Below, one piece after another: positions 1 through 11,111 of a stretch of 64,000 nucleotides of DNA (position 1 is its first letter; every line of letters starts with the position of its first letter). The stretch is from contig CM055099.1 in NCBI GenBank assembly GCA_029204225.1, forward strand, positions 59,353,010-59,417,009. The letters run 5' to 3'. This DNA is from Diphasiastrum complanatum. Taxonomy: Eukaryota > Streptophyta > Lycopodiopsida > Lycopodiales > Lycopodiaceae. The position numbers and the translations under genes are program-made. The notes beneath the pieces were generated by a model, which worked only from the letters and a program-made list of their open reading frames with translations, was not told where the DNA came from and ran no database searches.

Positions 1-1
1 G

Positions 2-826
2 GAACGAGTCAATTGACAGATTGAACAATATTTACGAAATTATGTTGCTTGGGACCAATCCGATTGGGTCAACTACTTGGATATTCTCGAGTTTGCACAT
101 AACAACCAAGTGAACAGATCTACTGGAAGGGCACCCTTCGAGATAAGCAATGGTCGGCTACTGATTGTTCCAAGCTCTTTTCTTACAGGCGTGCAGGAAA
201 CACCAGTACCCACTGTGGAGGAATTCATCAATGAGTGGCACACAAAGCTGACAGAGGTGAAGGCATTTTTAAAGCAGTCACAAAGGAGTATGGCAGCTGA
301 CGTAAACCCACATCGACGAGAACTGGAATTTGAGGAAGGTGATCAAGTATGGCTGAACACAAAGAACATTGCGTTACCAAAAGGTTTTTCTCATAAGCTC
401 GCTCGACCTTATGCGGGACCATATTATGTCACCAAGAAGATCAACCTAGTGGCTTACCGATTAGCATTGCCATCCAGCTTGGATATACACAATGTGTTTC
501 ATATCTCATTACTCAAACGGTACAAACCAGATGAGCGATTTGATCGGCAACACGAACTCCATCACCCACCAACGACACTTGATGATACGAAGAGGCAGCT
601 TGTACCAGAACAAATATTGACACATAGAAAGCGAACTGGCGTTCAACGTGAATATCTAGTGAAGTGACTACGGGCTCCACTTATTGAGGCTTCTTGGGAG
701 TACGAAGACAAACTTAAGCAGGGAGCCCCTGAAGTACTAGCAGATTATCTGCAGAAGAACCAACGCAATAGTCGTTTTTCCAGATCGGCACACAAAGCAC
801 TACCTGGCGGCATGCCTCCTACATAA
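2..826 (+). pseudogene. Ty3/gypsy chromovirus pol: integrase C-terminus and chromodomain
   Basis: One frame runs from base 2 to a stop at 824-826 and reads as the end of a chromovirus integrase. The part before residue 40 contains the usual LEFAHNNQVNRSTGRAPFEI block, followed by the basic GPY/F-type region (ARPYAGPYYV, then HNVFHISLLKRY) and a chromodomain (PEQILTHRKRTG, then YLVK, then ASWEYEDKL). Two in-frame TGA codons break it. The first, at 14-16, stands where related proteins have Arg (CGA to TGA). The second, at 665-667, stands where the chromodomain has its conserved Trp (TGG to TGA). The rest of pol lies left of the window. The chromodomain normally directs integration to marked chromatin; with the premature stop it would be lost. 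Family assignment is confident, and the copy is dead. Confidence 0.9.
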
Positions 827-1052
827 ACATTCATGGCCATTCTGAAATTCAAGGAACTTCTCGGTATCTTTCTTAAGTTTGCCAATAAATCACTTGCAGC
901 TTTACACATGTTTTACGTAAGTGAACTTTATCTACACTTTTTCTGTGCTACTACCAATGTATTTTGTAATTCAAAGTTGTAAAGGCCGGTGAATTAAGCC
1001 CGTGCCATACGTCCTAGGTCTAGTTTGGTCCTGATGAGGACATCAGCTTTTT

Positions 1053-1605
1053 CAAACAAGGGGAGGATGTTGTAAAGCTGACTCAGGTGCACCCAGCGTG
1101 CCCTGTAAGACTCTAAGGGGTGACACTCCCTAAGGTCCCAGAGCAAGTTAGAATGTCAAGGACTGAGCCTCCAACCTATGGTGAGCCAGTCAAGTAGTCA
1201 CAAGTCATGAGCTAGCTCTGGAGCTCGAGTCATGGCCTAGTTAGTAAGCAAGTTGATTGTGCCACCAAAACGGCTCCCGGGACCCATGTCCGGGAGCCAG
1301 ACTGATTCTGCCAGGCTTGCCAGGCTTAATCAGCAAAATAAAAACTAAGTTCCAAAAAGCGTGCTTTACCAGAAAGCACTATGTTTCAGAACAGAGGGGG
1401 GTGCGCCGAATCACAACAGAACTATAGGGGGAGTCCGGCTGACAGAAACTTGGGCAGCTCAACCAGCGCCAGGAATCCAGTCGCCAGGTCTCAGCTCCCT
1501 CTACCAGCACGAGCCAGGCACAATGCCTAGCACGTGTTGGTGGCCCCGAGACTGTCTGAATGGTTAAGCTTGTTACGTTTCTGAGTTGGCTTTTACGTAA
1601 GTGCA
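1053..1605 (+). mobile_element. Polypurine tract and 3' LTR start of the chromovirus
   Basis: After the pol stop comes about 230 bases of 3' untranslated sequence and then a purine run (AAACAAGGGGAGGA, about 1054-1067). This is the expected plus-strand primer, and it is followed directly by TGTTGTAAAG at 1068, a typical LTR start. The LTR's right end is not certain. It must stop before the minus-strand accessory ORF becomes recognisable; the end near 1605 (GTGCA) is a guess. A 13-base string TTTTACGTAAGTG occurs both just upstream of the LTR (about 910) and near this end (about 1592). Confidence 0.6.
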
Positions 1606-1876
1606 TGATGGATGAATGTTAGACTTAAGCGCGTGTTGGGGAAACCGCTCAAGTCCTAGCGCCCTTTGAGACGCCGGCGCAACAGTTCTCCTCCATGGAC
1701 TTCGGTCTTCGGAAGGCCCGACTGGCAGATATTGTACACGAACCTTTGAATGATGTTGCTTGGCCTTGGCTGGTGGATGTGCCTTGGCTCTGGTCTCTCG
1801 TCGCAGTAGCCGCATCTGTCTGCCCTTGATCTTGACCTTCGGACCCTTGATCTGGTTGAGATCCCCCTGCTGCCTA

Positions 1877-4067
1877 CTAACCCTGATCTTGGCTGGTACT
1901 AGCCTGTGCAGCGTCAAAATTAGGTGGCGGTGGAGTTACCACGGGGGTGGGCTGGGCCTTCATTTCCATGTATTGTTGGCACGCCTTGAGGGCTTGCTTG
2001 GCCTGGGCGAGCTCTTGCGTTGCGCTTGTCCGATCCGTCTGGTAGCTATTGAGGGTTTGGCTATAAATCTGCACCTGACGCTGTAGAAGATTCATCTTTG
2101 ATTGGAAAAGTGGCCTTGTGTATGGTGCAGATTGAGCTAACTAGACAAGATTTTCGTCTTGTAAGACTTTGACCTCTGTCTCCATGTGCATTTTCTCTGC
2201 TTCCAAAAGTGTAAGTTGCGCCTGGATGGGGGCAAGCCGTTGGGGTGCTTCAGCTTGAAGGCTCCTGCACCTTTGTGGAGGCCTCAGTCAATGCTTTAAA
2301 GAGGCTTTGAATATATTTGTTTAGGCCCTCCTCCTTTTGCTGTAGCCTGGCAATCTCCTGGTGCCCTGCTTGTTCATGTTGCTGAGCTAGAATCAGCTCT
2401 TGCTGCAGCTTCGTGAAGTCTACTCGCAACTGTGTATTACTCGTTGCCAAATGTAGTACCCTGTTTTCCAGAATAGCTTTGGCTGCTACTGCATCCAGGA
2501 TGTATTTTCCTAGAGTTTGGTACGCCGTCGTTAGATTTGTGGGAGCAGCTGGTACACTGGCACTGGCAGGGGCTTGTATTGTATAGGCTCCGACGACTTG
2601 TGGAATTCCGTCGTCATTGTCTTTGATCAGGTTTTCATTTGTCCTGATGCCATCTGGGGTGGTAGGGTCAGTCCGATCTGGTGATGATACAAAAATTGTT
2701 TGTACAAATGTGTCGTCAGGCAGCGGTTGGCTGCCCTCGGCAACCTTTGTTGGCGAAGCGGGTGGGGTGTGAGAAACAATTGTGGAAATAGGGGTGAGGA
2801 TGGTTTGTCCGAACGAGAGGATGGAAGGAACAGTGGGGAACTGAAGGGTGGTGTGGAGTATGAAAGAAGGTGAGGATGGAGCAGAAAGTGTCTGGCATGG
2901 GAGTGAAAAATTGATAACTTGCATCCATGCCAGAGTGTCGGGGGACAGTTGTGAATCAGAAGGATTGAATGTGAGAGGAGCAATGGTGGTGGTAGGAGTG
3001 ATGGAGGATGCGATGGTGATGGATGGAGTAGTGGACACTAGAAGAGAAGTAGGAGTGGTATCAATAGAAGAAACGGGGATGGAGACAGAAACAAATGTGG
3101 ATGGAACAGGAAGAGAGGTAGCGACAACAGAAATCGGAGTGGGGGGTTGCACGGAAGAAGAAGTGGTGGTGGTTGATGGAGTAGTTAGTGCGACAGTGGA
3201 GACACGTCTTCGGGTAGCAGGTGGAGATGTGGATGTAGAGGCAGCGCCACACATTCGTTTGTTGGCCGTTGTGTTAATGACTGCAGGTTGGGAGGAGGTA
3301 GATGCTTGAGATGGTGGATAAAGGTTAGTATGTGGCACAAGGGTAGATAGGAGGGATGAACGTTGGAAACCGTGCACCTTTGTCTCGAGAAGTGCACAGA
3401 CAAAGTTACACAATAGGGGGCCTGCTGCGATTTTCTCACGATTGTTGGGTTTGATGGAGTTTGTTAGTTCTCGAAGAAAGAAGCTATGCCAGTTGTATGG
3501 CACAACGGAGGGGTTAGGAAATTCCAGAAAGGATTCCACTATCTGACTCAGCAGCGTAGACTGGATTCTGTCCTTGCAAAATGTTGAAATAACCAGAAAG
3601 TTATTCAACAGATGCGCAGTCGTCTAAATGACGAGTTCTGTGATAGCTTCTATCAGGTAACCATTGTTAGTCTGGATGGGAATTTCTGGTGTGGTTTGGG
3701 TGACGAATGGTTTGATCAGAGCTTTGGCGTGGCGATGGGAGATGGTTTGATGATCACCGGACATAATGCCAACGGTGACCATCGAGTCGACGTTAATCCT
3801 GACTTTGTACGTGGTACCTTGGTACAAAAAGTGGAAATGAGCCTTGTCTTCGTCCCAGGTGGCGTAAGCGTGAAGGGCGAGGCCCATGTTAATCTCAGAA
3901 TGGAAGAGCGCCGGGTAAAAATCCATTGCTTCAAGGAGTGGGCCGGTTGTCTGCAGCCATGGTTGGATCAGAATGTCAGACGGTAGAGGCCAAATCTGCG
4001 TGGCCTCGAGAATGTCACACTGGATCTCCTGTTTGGCGCCAGAGTCTTCATAGGATGAGGAGGCCAT
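1877..4067 (-). pseudogene. Accessory ORF of the Tat-like element (Thr/Ser/Pro-rich, coiled-coil tail)
   Basis: The ORF starts at 4067 (MASSSYEDSG) and reads 147 codons to a TAG at 3624-3626. It then continues in the same frame for more than 450 codons to a TGA at 2250-2252. The N-terminal 250 residues look globular (PLPSDILIQPW; YATWDEDKAHFHFLY). Next comes a long Thr/Ser/Pro-rich stretch and then a coiled coil rich in Gln, Glu and Leu (LQQELILAQQHEQAGHQ). A frameshift near 2253 carries the coiled coil on past another TAG (2141-2143) to QG-stop at 1877. It lies 1.1 kb downstream of integrase on the same strand, where extra ORFs of large plant gypsy elements occur. I do not recognise a named domain; plant-transposon accessory protein is the best label. 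Repaired, it would be roughly 730 residues. Confidence 0.6.
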
Positions 4068-5172
4068 GTTAGCAAGGATGATTAGTAGTCCAAAAATTGG
4101 AAAAAGTAGAAAAAACGGTGGAAAATGGAAAAAGATGTGGAAATAGTAGAAAACTGAGAATAATGAGTGCTGAATAACAATGATTGTAGTTCAGAGTGTA
4201 GATCGGTGTTTAATATGAGCAGATGACAGCTGGTAGAAAGTTTGGTTGAAAACAGAAAACTTGGTATTTTCAGTGGAAATTTTGGCAGAGCTTTGCTAGC
4301 AAAGGTGACAAATGACTCGAATTCAGCCCTTATATAGGGGAATTCAGAGTGCGTATTAGGTGAAATCCACTTTTCCTTGCTCATTTCTACCCAAATTTTG
4401 GCAAGCCTTCTTCACAAAATTCTAAGACCTCAGGGAAGTCTGCGAGAGTTTAGAAGGTGATTTGACTGCTATGCGAAGGTTCTAAGAGGGTTCAGGCGGT
4501 CTGCGAGGGTTCAACTCTTGCAGGAAGTGATCTCTCGCACAACTTATTCATATGATTGGATTTTCAAGATCAGACCATGTAGGCAGATTGATTTCACTAC
4601 TCTGATTCCATTTAGGCACCTTGCGAGGGTTGGTAAGATGATCTTGATGCTCTGTGAGAGTTCTAAAAATTTAGCTTCTGGAAACTCTTGCATACACTAA
4701 AAAATGATGATTCCTCCATCAAGAACTCTCGTAGAGATTTTCATGGATGCATCTATGTCAGATCTGGTGACTGTCCAATTTTCGAGAGCTATCTCCTAGG
4801 GGATCTCAAAAAATCATGAAAAAAGTGCTCTTTCAAAGTGTTTTTTGACGAGATCTCGAGATTTTATGATTTTTAACTTTGGTAAACTAGTAATCAACTT
4901 CATCCAGGCTTGATCTGACTATTGGTAGTTCTCTGGAAGTTCTGAAGGATTCTTGGTAGTAGATCCATCAGTCAATCTAATGATCTGCTTTCTTTTTTAT
5001 CCTATTAGGATCTGGATCCTCCTTGGATTCTGATGGATTCCCCTGATCTTGGCAGATCTGGCTGAATCTTGATGGACTTAGCTTGATTTGGCTTGATCTC
5101 CTTAGATCTAGCGGTGATGGCTGAGCATATTAGCTTTTTGTAACGTGCCACCCCCAATCTGGATCTGTCTTA
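4068..5172. other. Non-coding spacer between integrase and accessory ORF
   Basis: No credible coding frame. It is marked by dispersed copies of a short motif close to CTGCGAGGGTT or its complement AACTCTCGCAG (for example near 4438, 4497, 4533, 4620 and 4720). The same motif is far denser in the leader at 11.2-12.1 kb. A cluster of GATCT-rich sequence occupies 4900-5110. Confidence 0.55.
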
Positions 5173-6809
5173 CTATGGTGGCCAGTACTTGTGCAACCGG
5201 TTATCATTGATAGGTGTGTCAAATGGCGTCCCATCTAGCTTTTCTAAGTTCACGGCTCCATGATTAAGAATTTTCTTGATCCTATAAGAACCTTCACCCG
5301 TTAATTTTAACTTCCCCTTGATCGCCTTGGTTTTATACATCAGGACCAGATCTCCTGAACGAAAATCCTTCTTTTGTAATCTGCGATCATGCCAAGCTTT
5401 GCGTCTTTTCTTTTCAGTTGCCAATGCATGCACAACTAGTAAGCGTGTTTCACAGAGTTTATGCAGAGCTTCGTGGCATAGCTGTAGAGATTTGGACTCA
5501 TTAAGACGTTGCGCGGTGGCAATCCTTAATGAAGGAACTAAAAACTCTACTAACGTCACAACATCCTGACCATATACCAATTGGAAGGGTGTTTGATCAG
5601 TGCTCCCTTTATATACTATCCTGAATGCCCACAGTGCAGCATGCAACTTGTGTTCCCAATCTGATCTGCTAGCTTCAACTGTTTTCGTGAGCACGCTACA
5701 CAGGATCTTATTGGATGATTCTGCTTGCCCATTACCCCGAGGATAGTAAGGTGTACTGGTTATGTGGATCACGAAGAATTCCTCCAATAGGACCTTGATG
5801 GTCTCGTTGATGAAATGGCTTCCGCGATCACTAACTAGTTCCACCGGGCATCCAAAGCGCACAATGATATTTTCATAAAGGAACTTGGCAGTGGTCCTAG
5901 CATCAACTACTCTTACTGCCTTGGCTTCGACCCATTTGGTGAGGTAGTCTGTGGCTATGATTATGTATCGAACCTGGGAACTCCTTGTTGCACGGTGAAT
6001 TGGACCAATATAATCCAATCCTCATTTTTTGAATGGTGCTTGGGCTAAGACTGGGTGCAGTAGATCATAGTTCAATCTCATTGGTCTCCTTACCCTTTGG
6101 CACACATCACACTTTTTCAAGTATTCCTCTGTATCCTTATGAATGGATGGCCACCAACATCCTAATTGCAGGATCTTGCGAACTGTAATGTCAGATGCAA
6201 AATGACCCCCACCCATGCCTTCATGTGAAAGTGAAATTATCTGAATGGCCTCATGAGGAAGAATACACCGTCGAAGAATTCCATCAGGACCTCTTCGATA
6301 CAACTGGCTGGCAATCAGCTGATAAGGTCTAGCCTTCAAGATCAATTTCCGTTGTTTCGCCTTTGGTAGTGATTTGTCTGATTGGCCCCGCATTAGATAT
6401 TCAACAATGTCGGCATCCCATTCTGGTACTGTATCTACGTAGAATAAGACAACATGTGCCAGCTCATCATCAGGTTGGGTTGCAATCTCCTTTCCCTTGA
6501 TTCGTGACATATGATCTGCCATGTAGTGTTGTTTTCCCTTGCAAACTACTATCTGAAAATCAAATTCCAACAACAGAAGAAGCCATCTGGTGATTCTCCC
6601 GGTGTTGCAAGTTTTATTAACGAGATATAGCAAGGGTTGATGGTCCGTATAAAAAGCAAAATGTGTGGCCATCTTAATCCTTGCTATATCTAATGCGGTT
6701 AAGATGTTGGAAAATCCTTTTTGTGTTCACCTAGCTGGGTTAAGACTGCTCCAACTGCATACTTCGATGCGTCCGTATGCACATGAAACTCAATGGACCA
6801 ATTGGGTGG
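5173..6809 (-). pseudogene. RNase H and integrase of the Tat-like element
   Basis: From 6809 downwards the frame first shows an RNase H start (HVHTDASKYAVGAVL), then after a frameshift FYTDHQPLLYLVNK and the integrase zinc finger (HEGMGGGHF, then CDVCQR). A TGA at 6022-6024 replaces the Trp of the usual KWGLD block. The catalytic core follows in the 281-codon ORF 6018-5173: Asp2 (DYIGPI), Asp64 (LVSDRGSHF) and Glu100 (QAESSNK), giving exact D,D35E spacing. The C-terminal region (GDLVLMYK; GPY-like GEGSYRIKKIL) ends at KYWPP with no chromodomain. The integrase core itself is open and has all catalytic residues, but it is cut off from the rest of pol by the nonsense codon. Confidence 0.9.
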
Positions 6810-7689
6810 TCATAAGATTGGTGCTGAGACCAATGCATCCTTAATCTTCTGGAAAGCCTTTAGAGCTTTCTCATTCCAATGTGGATCCGTTGTGAGCTTG
6901 TAAATTGGTCTGGCTAACTCTGCAAAATCAAGAATGAAGATCCTATAATAGTTAGCATGACCCATAAAAATGTAGACCTCGCGGATCGTCCCCGGTGGTG
7001 GTAGATCTATAATGATCCTGATCTTTGATAGATTTGTGGCGATCCCATGTCTTGACACTATATGGCCAAGTATCAAGTAGTCGCGGCATTCTTGTAACAC
7101 CTTCTCCAAATTGGATAAGTGTTCTGAATCTGGTCCATGCACGCACAGATCGTCCAAGAAAATTTCCAAAAATTTTTGCAAATAATCTTTGAATGCCGCC
7201 TGCATGACTTGCTTGAAAGTGCTTGGGGCATTGCAAAGTCCGAATGGCATCACTTTATAGGCGTAAGTTCCCCATTCCATGACAAATGTTGTCTTGTGCT
7301 GGTCCTGGGGGGCTATTGTCACCTGCTTGTAGCCACTGAAGCCATCCAGAAAACTGTAGGCTTTTACGCCAGCTACCCTGTCGAGGACACTTTCTGTAAA
7401 TGGTAAAGGAAAATGGTCCTTTTTGGTGACTGCATTTAGCGCCTTCAGATTCACACAGATTCGCATTTTGCCATTCTTCTTGGATTATAATTATCGGCGA
7501 TACCCATTCCGTGTGCTTGATCTCGTAAATGAAATCTGCGTCCATCAACTTTTGCAACTCCTACTTGATCAATTATGTATAATTCGGGTTGCAGCGGTAG
7601 TAACGGCTCACCTTGGGGACTGCTCCGTCCACCAAGGGTATGGTATGTTGGACTACTGTTGGCGGAAGGCCCTTTAGATCACTATAGCT
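6810..7689 (-). pseudogene. Reverse transcriptase of the Tat-like element
   Basis: Classic gypsy RT blocks are readable in order: LMDADFIYEIKHTEWVSP, RICVNLKALN, PLPFTESVLDRVAG, FLDGFSGYKQV, MPFGLCNAPSTFKQVM, then the active site EIFLDDLCVHG with both Asp residues, and PIYKLTTDPHWNEKA. RT copies element RNA into DNA inside the virus-like particle. A TAG at 7690-7692 sits where TGG (the W of CFAW) is expected just upstream. More in-frame stops fall near 7560-7575, and a frameshift near 7480 separates the two RT halves. The longest clean segment is 218 codons (7466-6810). Confidence 0.9.
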
Positions 7690-8893
7690 CTAGGCAAAAC
7701 AGTCTTTATATTCTACCAACAAGGATCGTAGTCTCTTGAACTGTGTGGGTGTTAACTGCTCTCCCACATGCACTATCCTTTCTTCTTCTCTTGGCTCTGC
7801 AAGATTCATTGGTTGTGTTCGCGCAGGTCCCTCGAAGACTTGTTCCGCTGGTGCCTGACTTTGATCAGGTTCTTGTTGGGCTTCCAGCATCATGATTACC
7901 ACGTCATCCAAAGTATAATTCTTGAAAGTATCAGGCATCTCGTGAACTGGAGCTTGTCGAGATTCCTCTTTCAGCATATTGATCTTGGCTCGACTGGTCA
8001 TTTTTTTATTTTTTGTCACTTGTGTAGAAGATGACGCTGTATCTGAGTCCAACTTGATTGACTTTAAGGAATCCAACACCTTCTTTTTGCTCTTTTTTTA
8101 TCAATTTGGTGGGTTCATCTTTGTTGTCTTTCTTCGGGACTGCTGTGACATTCGCCTCATGGTTGCGAATATCAACGTCTACTGTAGTTATTGCCTCTTT
8201 GGGTAGGTCACTCCATCGGATCACCTAGTTGTAGCGTTGCTTCAACTGATTCTTCTTATTCACAGGTGCCTTGGGTGGATCGATCCTTGAAACTTTCGCC
8301 ATAGCAGACTTTTGTGGTGGTTGAGCTGGTACCTTCTTGATTCCATAACGATCTGGGTCCATGTGGTGTAGGACCTGTTCATCAGTTAGCTCAACCTCCT
8401 TATTATAAGTTAGAACATGTTGCCAAGGGACTAGATTTTCGTCCACTGGGTTCTCAATAGGCTCCGCTGACAACCATGCTACGTTTATCATGTTCACCCC
8501 AAATGTGATTGGTGTGTCCATAGTGTAACATTTGGGTGAAGATGTACTCGGTTCTAGATCTGATTCATATTGACATGCCTGGCAGTCAATAGTTGCTAAT
8601 GCTACTGTCCATCTTACGACATCCATCTTTGAATAATAGTGACCTCCCTTGGCTGGCCTTGGGCAATCAATCGTATGATCTGTCGTGGATGATCCGTCAT
8701 CAGCTTTGGGTGCAATAGGTTTCACCGCCCATGTGGTTGGATATACCTTTACAGCCTGTTCTCTATTCTTGAAGGTGAGTTTCCCTGTACCCCAGTTGTG
8801 TACTACTTGCGCAGTCCTCAACCATGGTCTTCTTAGTAAAACACGGTATGTAGATGGAGATTCAGGTATATCCATGGCCACAAAAGTAATCAC
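7690..8893 (-). pseudogene. Protease C-terminal part and linker to RT
   Basis: The 222-codon ORF at 8893-8225 begins VAMDIPESPSTYRVLLRRPWL, the conserved block after the aspartic protease of plant gypsy elements (usually ILGRPWL). It continues as a poorly conserved linker with an HHMDPDRYG stretch. After stops and frame changes (8224-8006, then 8079-7690) the linker ends in LTPTQFKRLRSLLVEYKDCFA, the usual lead-in to RT. The fragments overlap in different frames, so at least two frameshifts separate protease from RT. No independent function is suggested. Confidence 0.7.
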
Positions 8894-10214
8894 AAACTAC
8901 ATGCCTGCTATCTTGATGGGGATATCGGCAACTACACCTTTTGGTTTTACACAGGATTGATCTGCTAGCTTGATAGCAAATCTTGTTGGTTTCAATCTTT
9001 GTAAACCCCATTTTTTTATATAGAGTAGTGGAGATCAGAATGACACCTGATCCTCCATCTACCATGGCCGCCTCGTCCTCGTATCTCTTGTGTTTGATTG
9101 GCAAAGTGATGTTGTGTTTCTCACTTTCCCATGCTGCTCCGATGTGGGGGACGTTACTTGTTTTATCATAGCCCACACAATATATGGGCTCAGGCGCCAC
9201 TGGCTCCTCATCCTCTTTGGCCCATTTAGCTAGAAGGCTTTTTGCTTGTAGTGCAATTCGCAGTAGTTCTCCGAGTGATAAACTAACATGGCTTGACAAC
9301 AAAAGTGTGAGCCTTTCAGGGCATGGTTCCTCGGGCTCTACCATATGAAAAGGTGGTTCATGTTGGTGCAACCGATCATTCTGATAAGTGCACGGTTCAA
9401 TGCCGATTGGAGGTTCTGTGGGATTATCTCGTTCTTGCTTTTCTTCCTCCTCTTGTGCTTTTTGTATCCAGTGTCTTATTTTCTGGTACTGTCTTCTCTC
9501 TTCCCTCACATTTGGATATGGCGCTGAAGTTGAGGGTTGGTCGTCAGTGACCAATGGTGGTGGTGAGGGAGCCACTTCCTTCCTCATCTGTGTTCGCATA
9601 ACAGCTAACACAGGATGGTGGTCTTGTCGACCTTTTGATGGCATCCCTGCTGGAAGTGCTGGTTGTTGTATGGTAATGAGGTTAAGAGGTGCACTGGTTC
9701 CAGGTTTAAATGGACAATTCTTGAAACAGTGTCCATAACCGCAATCTCGACAGGAGGTTGTATATTGTCTCTTGTAGGGACATTCTACAATTTTGTGTCC
9801 TTTGTCGCATCCGTAGCAACCGCAATTTCTTCCACCTTGACGTTGAGTTTGAGCTGCATAGACCAAAACATAATCATTTATGACAGGATCCATAAATGGT
9901 TCATCTGGTCCATACCACTTCTGCTGCTCAGGTTGAGGTGGCATTTGCATCTCTCGTTCCACTGTTGTCAGGTCTACATGGGCCACTTGTTGATTGGCTG
10001 GCCCTGGTGGAGCAGGTAAGGCCACGCGTTGTGGTTGATTGGGTGCACCGTACCTTGGTGCCATGTTAGGTGCCTCTTGATGATAAGGATAAGAAGTCTG
10101 ATAAGGACTTCTCTTCTGTTGAACATCCCTGGGGTTAAACGGACAAAATGTCGTATTGTGCGATGTTGCATTGCACAGATGGCAAAATCTATGTGCATAC
10201 TGAACACCATACAT
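8862..10214 (-). pseudogene. Gag C-terminus with three zinc knuckles and protease active site
   Basis: This 450-codon ORF contains three CCHC-type knuckles: CHLCNATSHNTTFC, CYGCDKGHKIVEC and CRDCGYGHCFKNC. The first has standard CX2CX4HX4C spacing; the other two have CX2CX3HX4C. A Pro/Gln-rich spacer lies between knuckles one and two, and a charged linker (QKAQEEEEKQERDN) follows. Near the end is the retropepsin signature AAMVDGGSGVILIS, with Asp followed by GGS where DSGAS or DTGAS is common. Knuckles bind RNA, and protease cuts the Gag-Pol precursor. The frame then shifts around 8870-8900 into the protease remainder. Three knuckles of mixed spacing are more than most plant gypsy Gags carry. 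Confidence 0.8.
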
Positions 10215-10230
10215 TTTCTCGTCGAGGATA

Positions 10231-11074
10231 CTATAGCTGGTTTGGTTCTGGTTGATGTGGAGTTATTGCTACAGTTCTATGTAAGGCCTTCAGTTTCTGG
10301 TCAAACTGCGTCGTAAGTTGCTCCATCTGCTGTTTATGTAATTTTGTCATTTTCTCCAACAACAGTTCTGTGGATAGAGCGGATGCGTTTGATGATGATG
10401 ATGTGATCGAGGGAGTAGGAGTGTGGGTGGAAGGATATTCATCGTTAGATCCCTCATCCTCTTCTCTGATGGCATCGCATACTGCTCCAGTTATTTCAAT
10501 TCTCTTCTGATGCTTCGTGGTAATCCGGCTAGAAACCACATGATCACCGCATGATCGGGAGTCAGGGCTGCACTGCACTCGGATCGTAGATGTTTGACCC
10601 ATTCAATATAGTTTCGGACCCTTTCTCGTTTTCCCATCTTGACTTTGCTCAGCAGTAGAAACGGGTCTTCCAAGAATTTTCTTGGTTTAAAGCGCGTAAT
10701 GAGAGCCGCTTTAACCGCTTCCCAGGTGGATTTTTCTTCCTCTGATAGGTTAAAAAACCAATTCTGAGTCACTGCCAGTAGGGACATAGGGAATAACATC
10801 AACTTCTCCGCAGGTGTCCGTTCGTTGTAGATTTCACAAGCTTGTCGTAGATCTGGAGGAATCGGATGGGATCTGATGATCCGTCATATTTTGGTATTTT
10901 CATCCATGGTGCTCTCCGAACTGCTTGCAAGGGAACGACATGTACGAGTTGGCCCATTGGATCCATTGGTGCTGGTTTCGGTTCTGCCTCTTGTTGCATA
11001 GTTGCTAATCTGGGAAGGTGTGGTGCCTGATTTGCTATCCTTCGTGCTATTGATCGTCCCGATCTCAGATTCAT
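10231..11074 (-). pseudogene. Gag capsid region of the Tat-like element
   Basis: The start chosen is MNLRSGRSIARR at 11074, because this frame runs into the retrotransposon Gag domain (PWMKIPKYDGSSDPIRF). A frameshift near 10850 leads to the next part (ACEIYNERTPAEKL, then NWFFNLSEEEKSTWEAV, then LEDPFLLLSKVKMGKRERV, then FLAGLPRSIRREL). This is the usual capsid helix set with the strongly conserved W. Another frameshift near 10500 leads into a Ser-rich segment and coiled coil (ELLLEKMTKLHKQQMEQL) ending at 10231. Gag forms the particle and packages element RNA. The copy is broken in at least two places. Confidence 0.85.
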
Positions 11075-11111
11075 CCGATGGTGGATTCCAAAGTGATTGG
11101 ATCTTGCTCAT

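Noticed and set aside
1573-1917. Minus-strand 114-codon frame
   Set aside because: Basic, low-complexity translation overlapping the probable LTR end and the accessory ORF tail in another frame; no family resemblance.
2848-3309. Plus-strand 153-codon frame
   Set aside because: It is the shadow of the Thr/Ser/Pro-rich accessory ORF on the minus strand; its Val/Glu/Gly-rich composition follows from that.
5318-5569. Plus-strand ORFs inside the gypsy pol (also 7137, 7423, 9388 and 9663)
   Set aside because: Antisense shadows of well-supported integrase, RT and gag reading frames.
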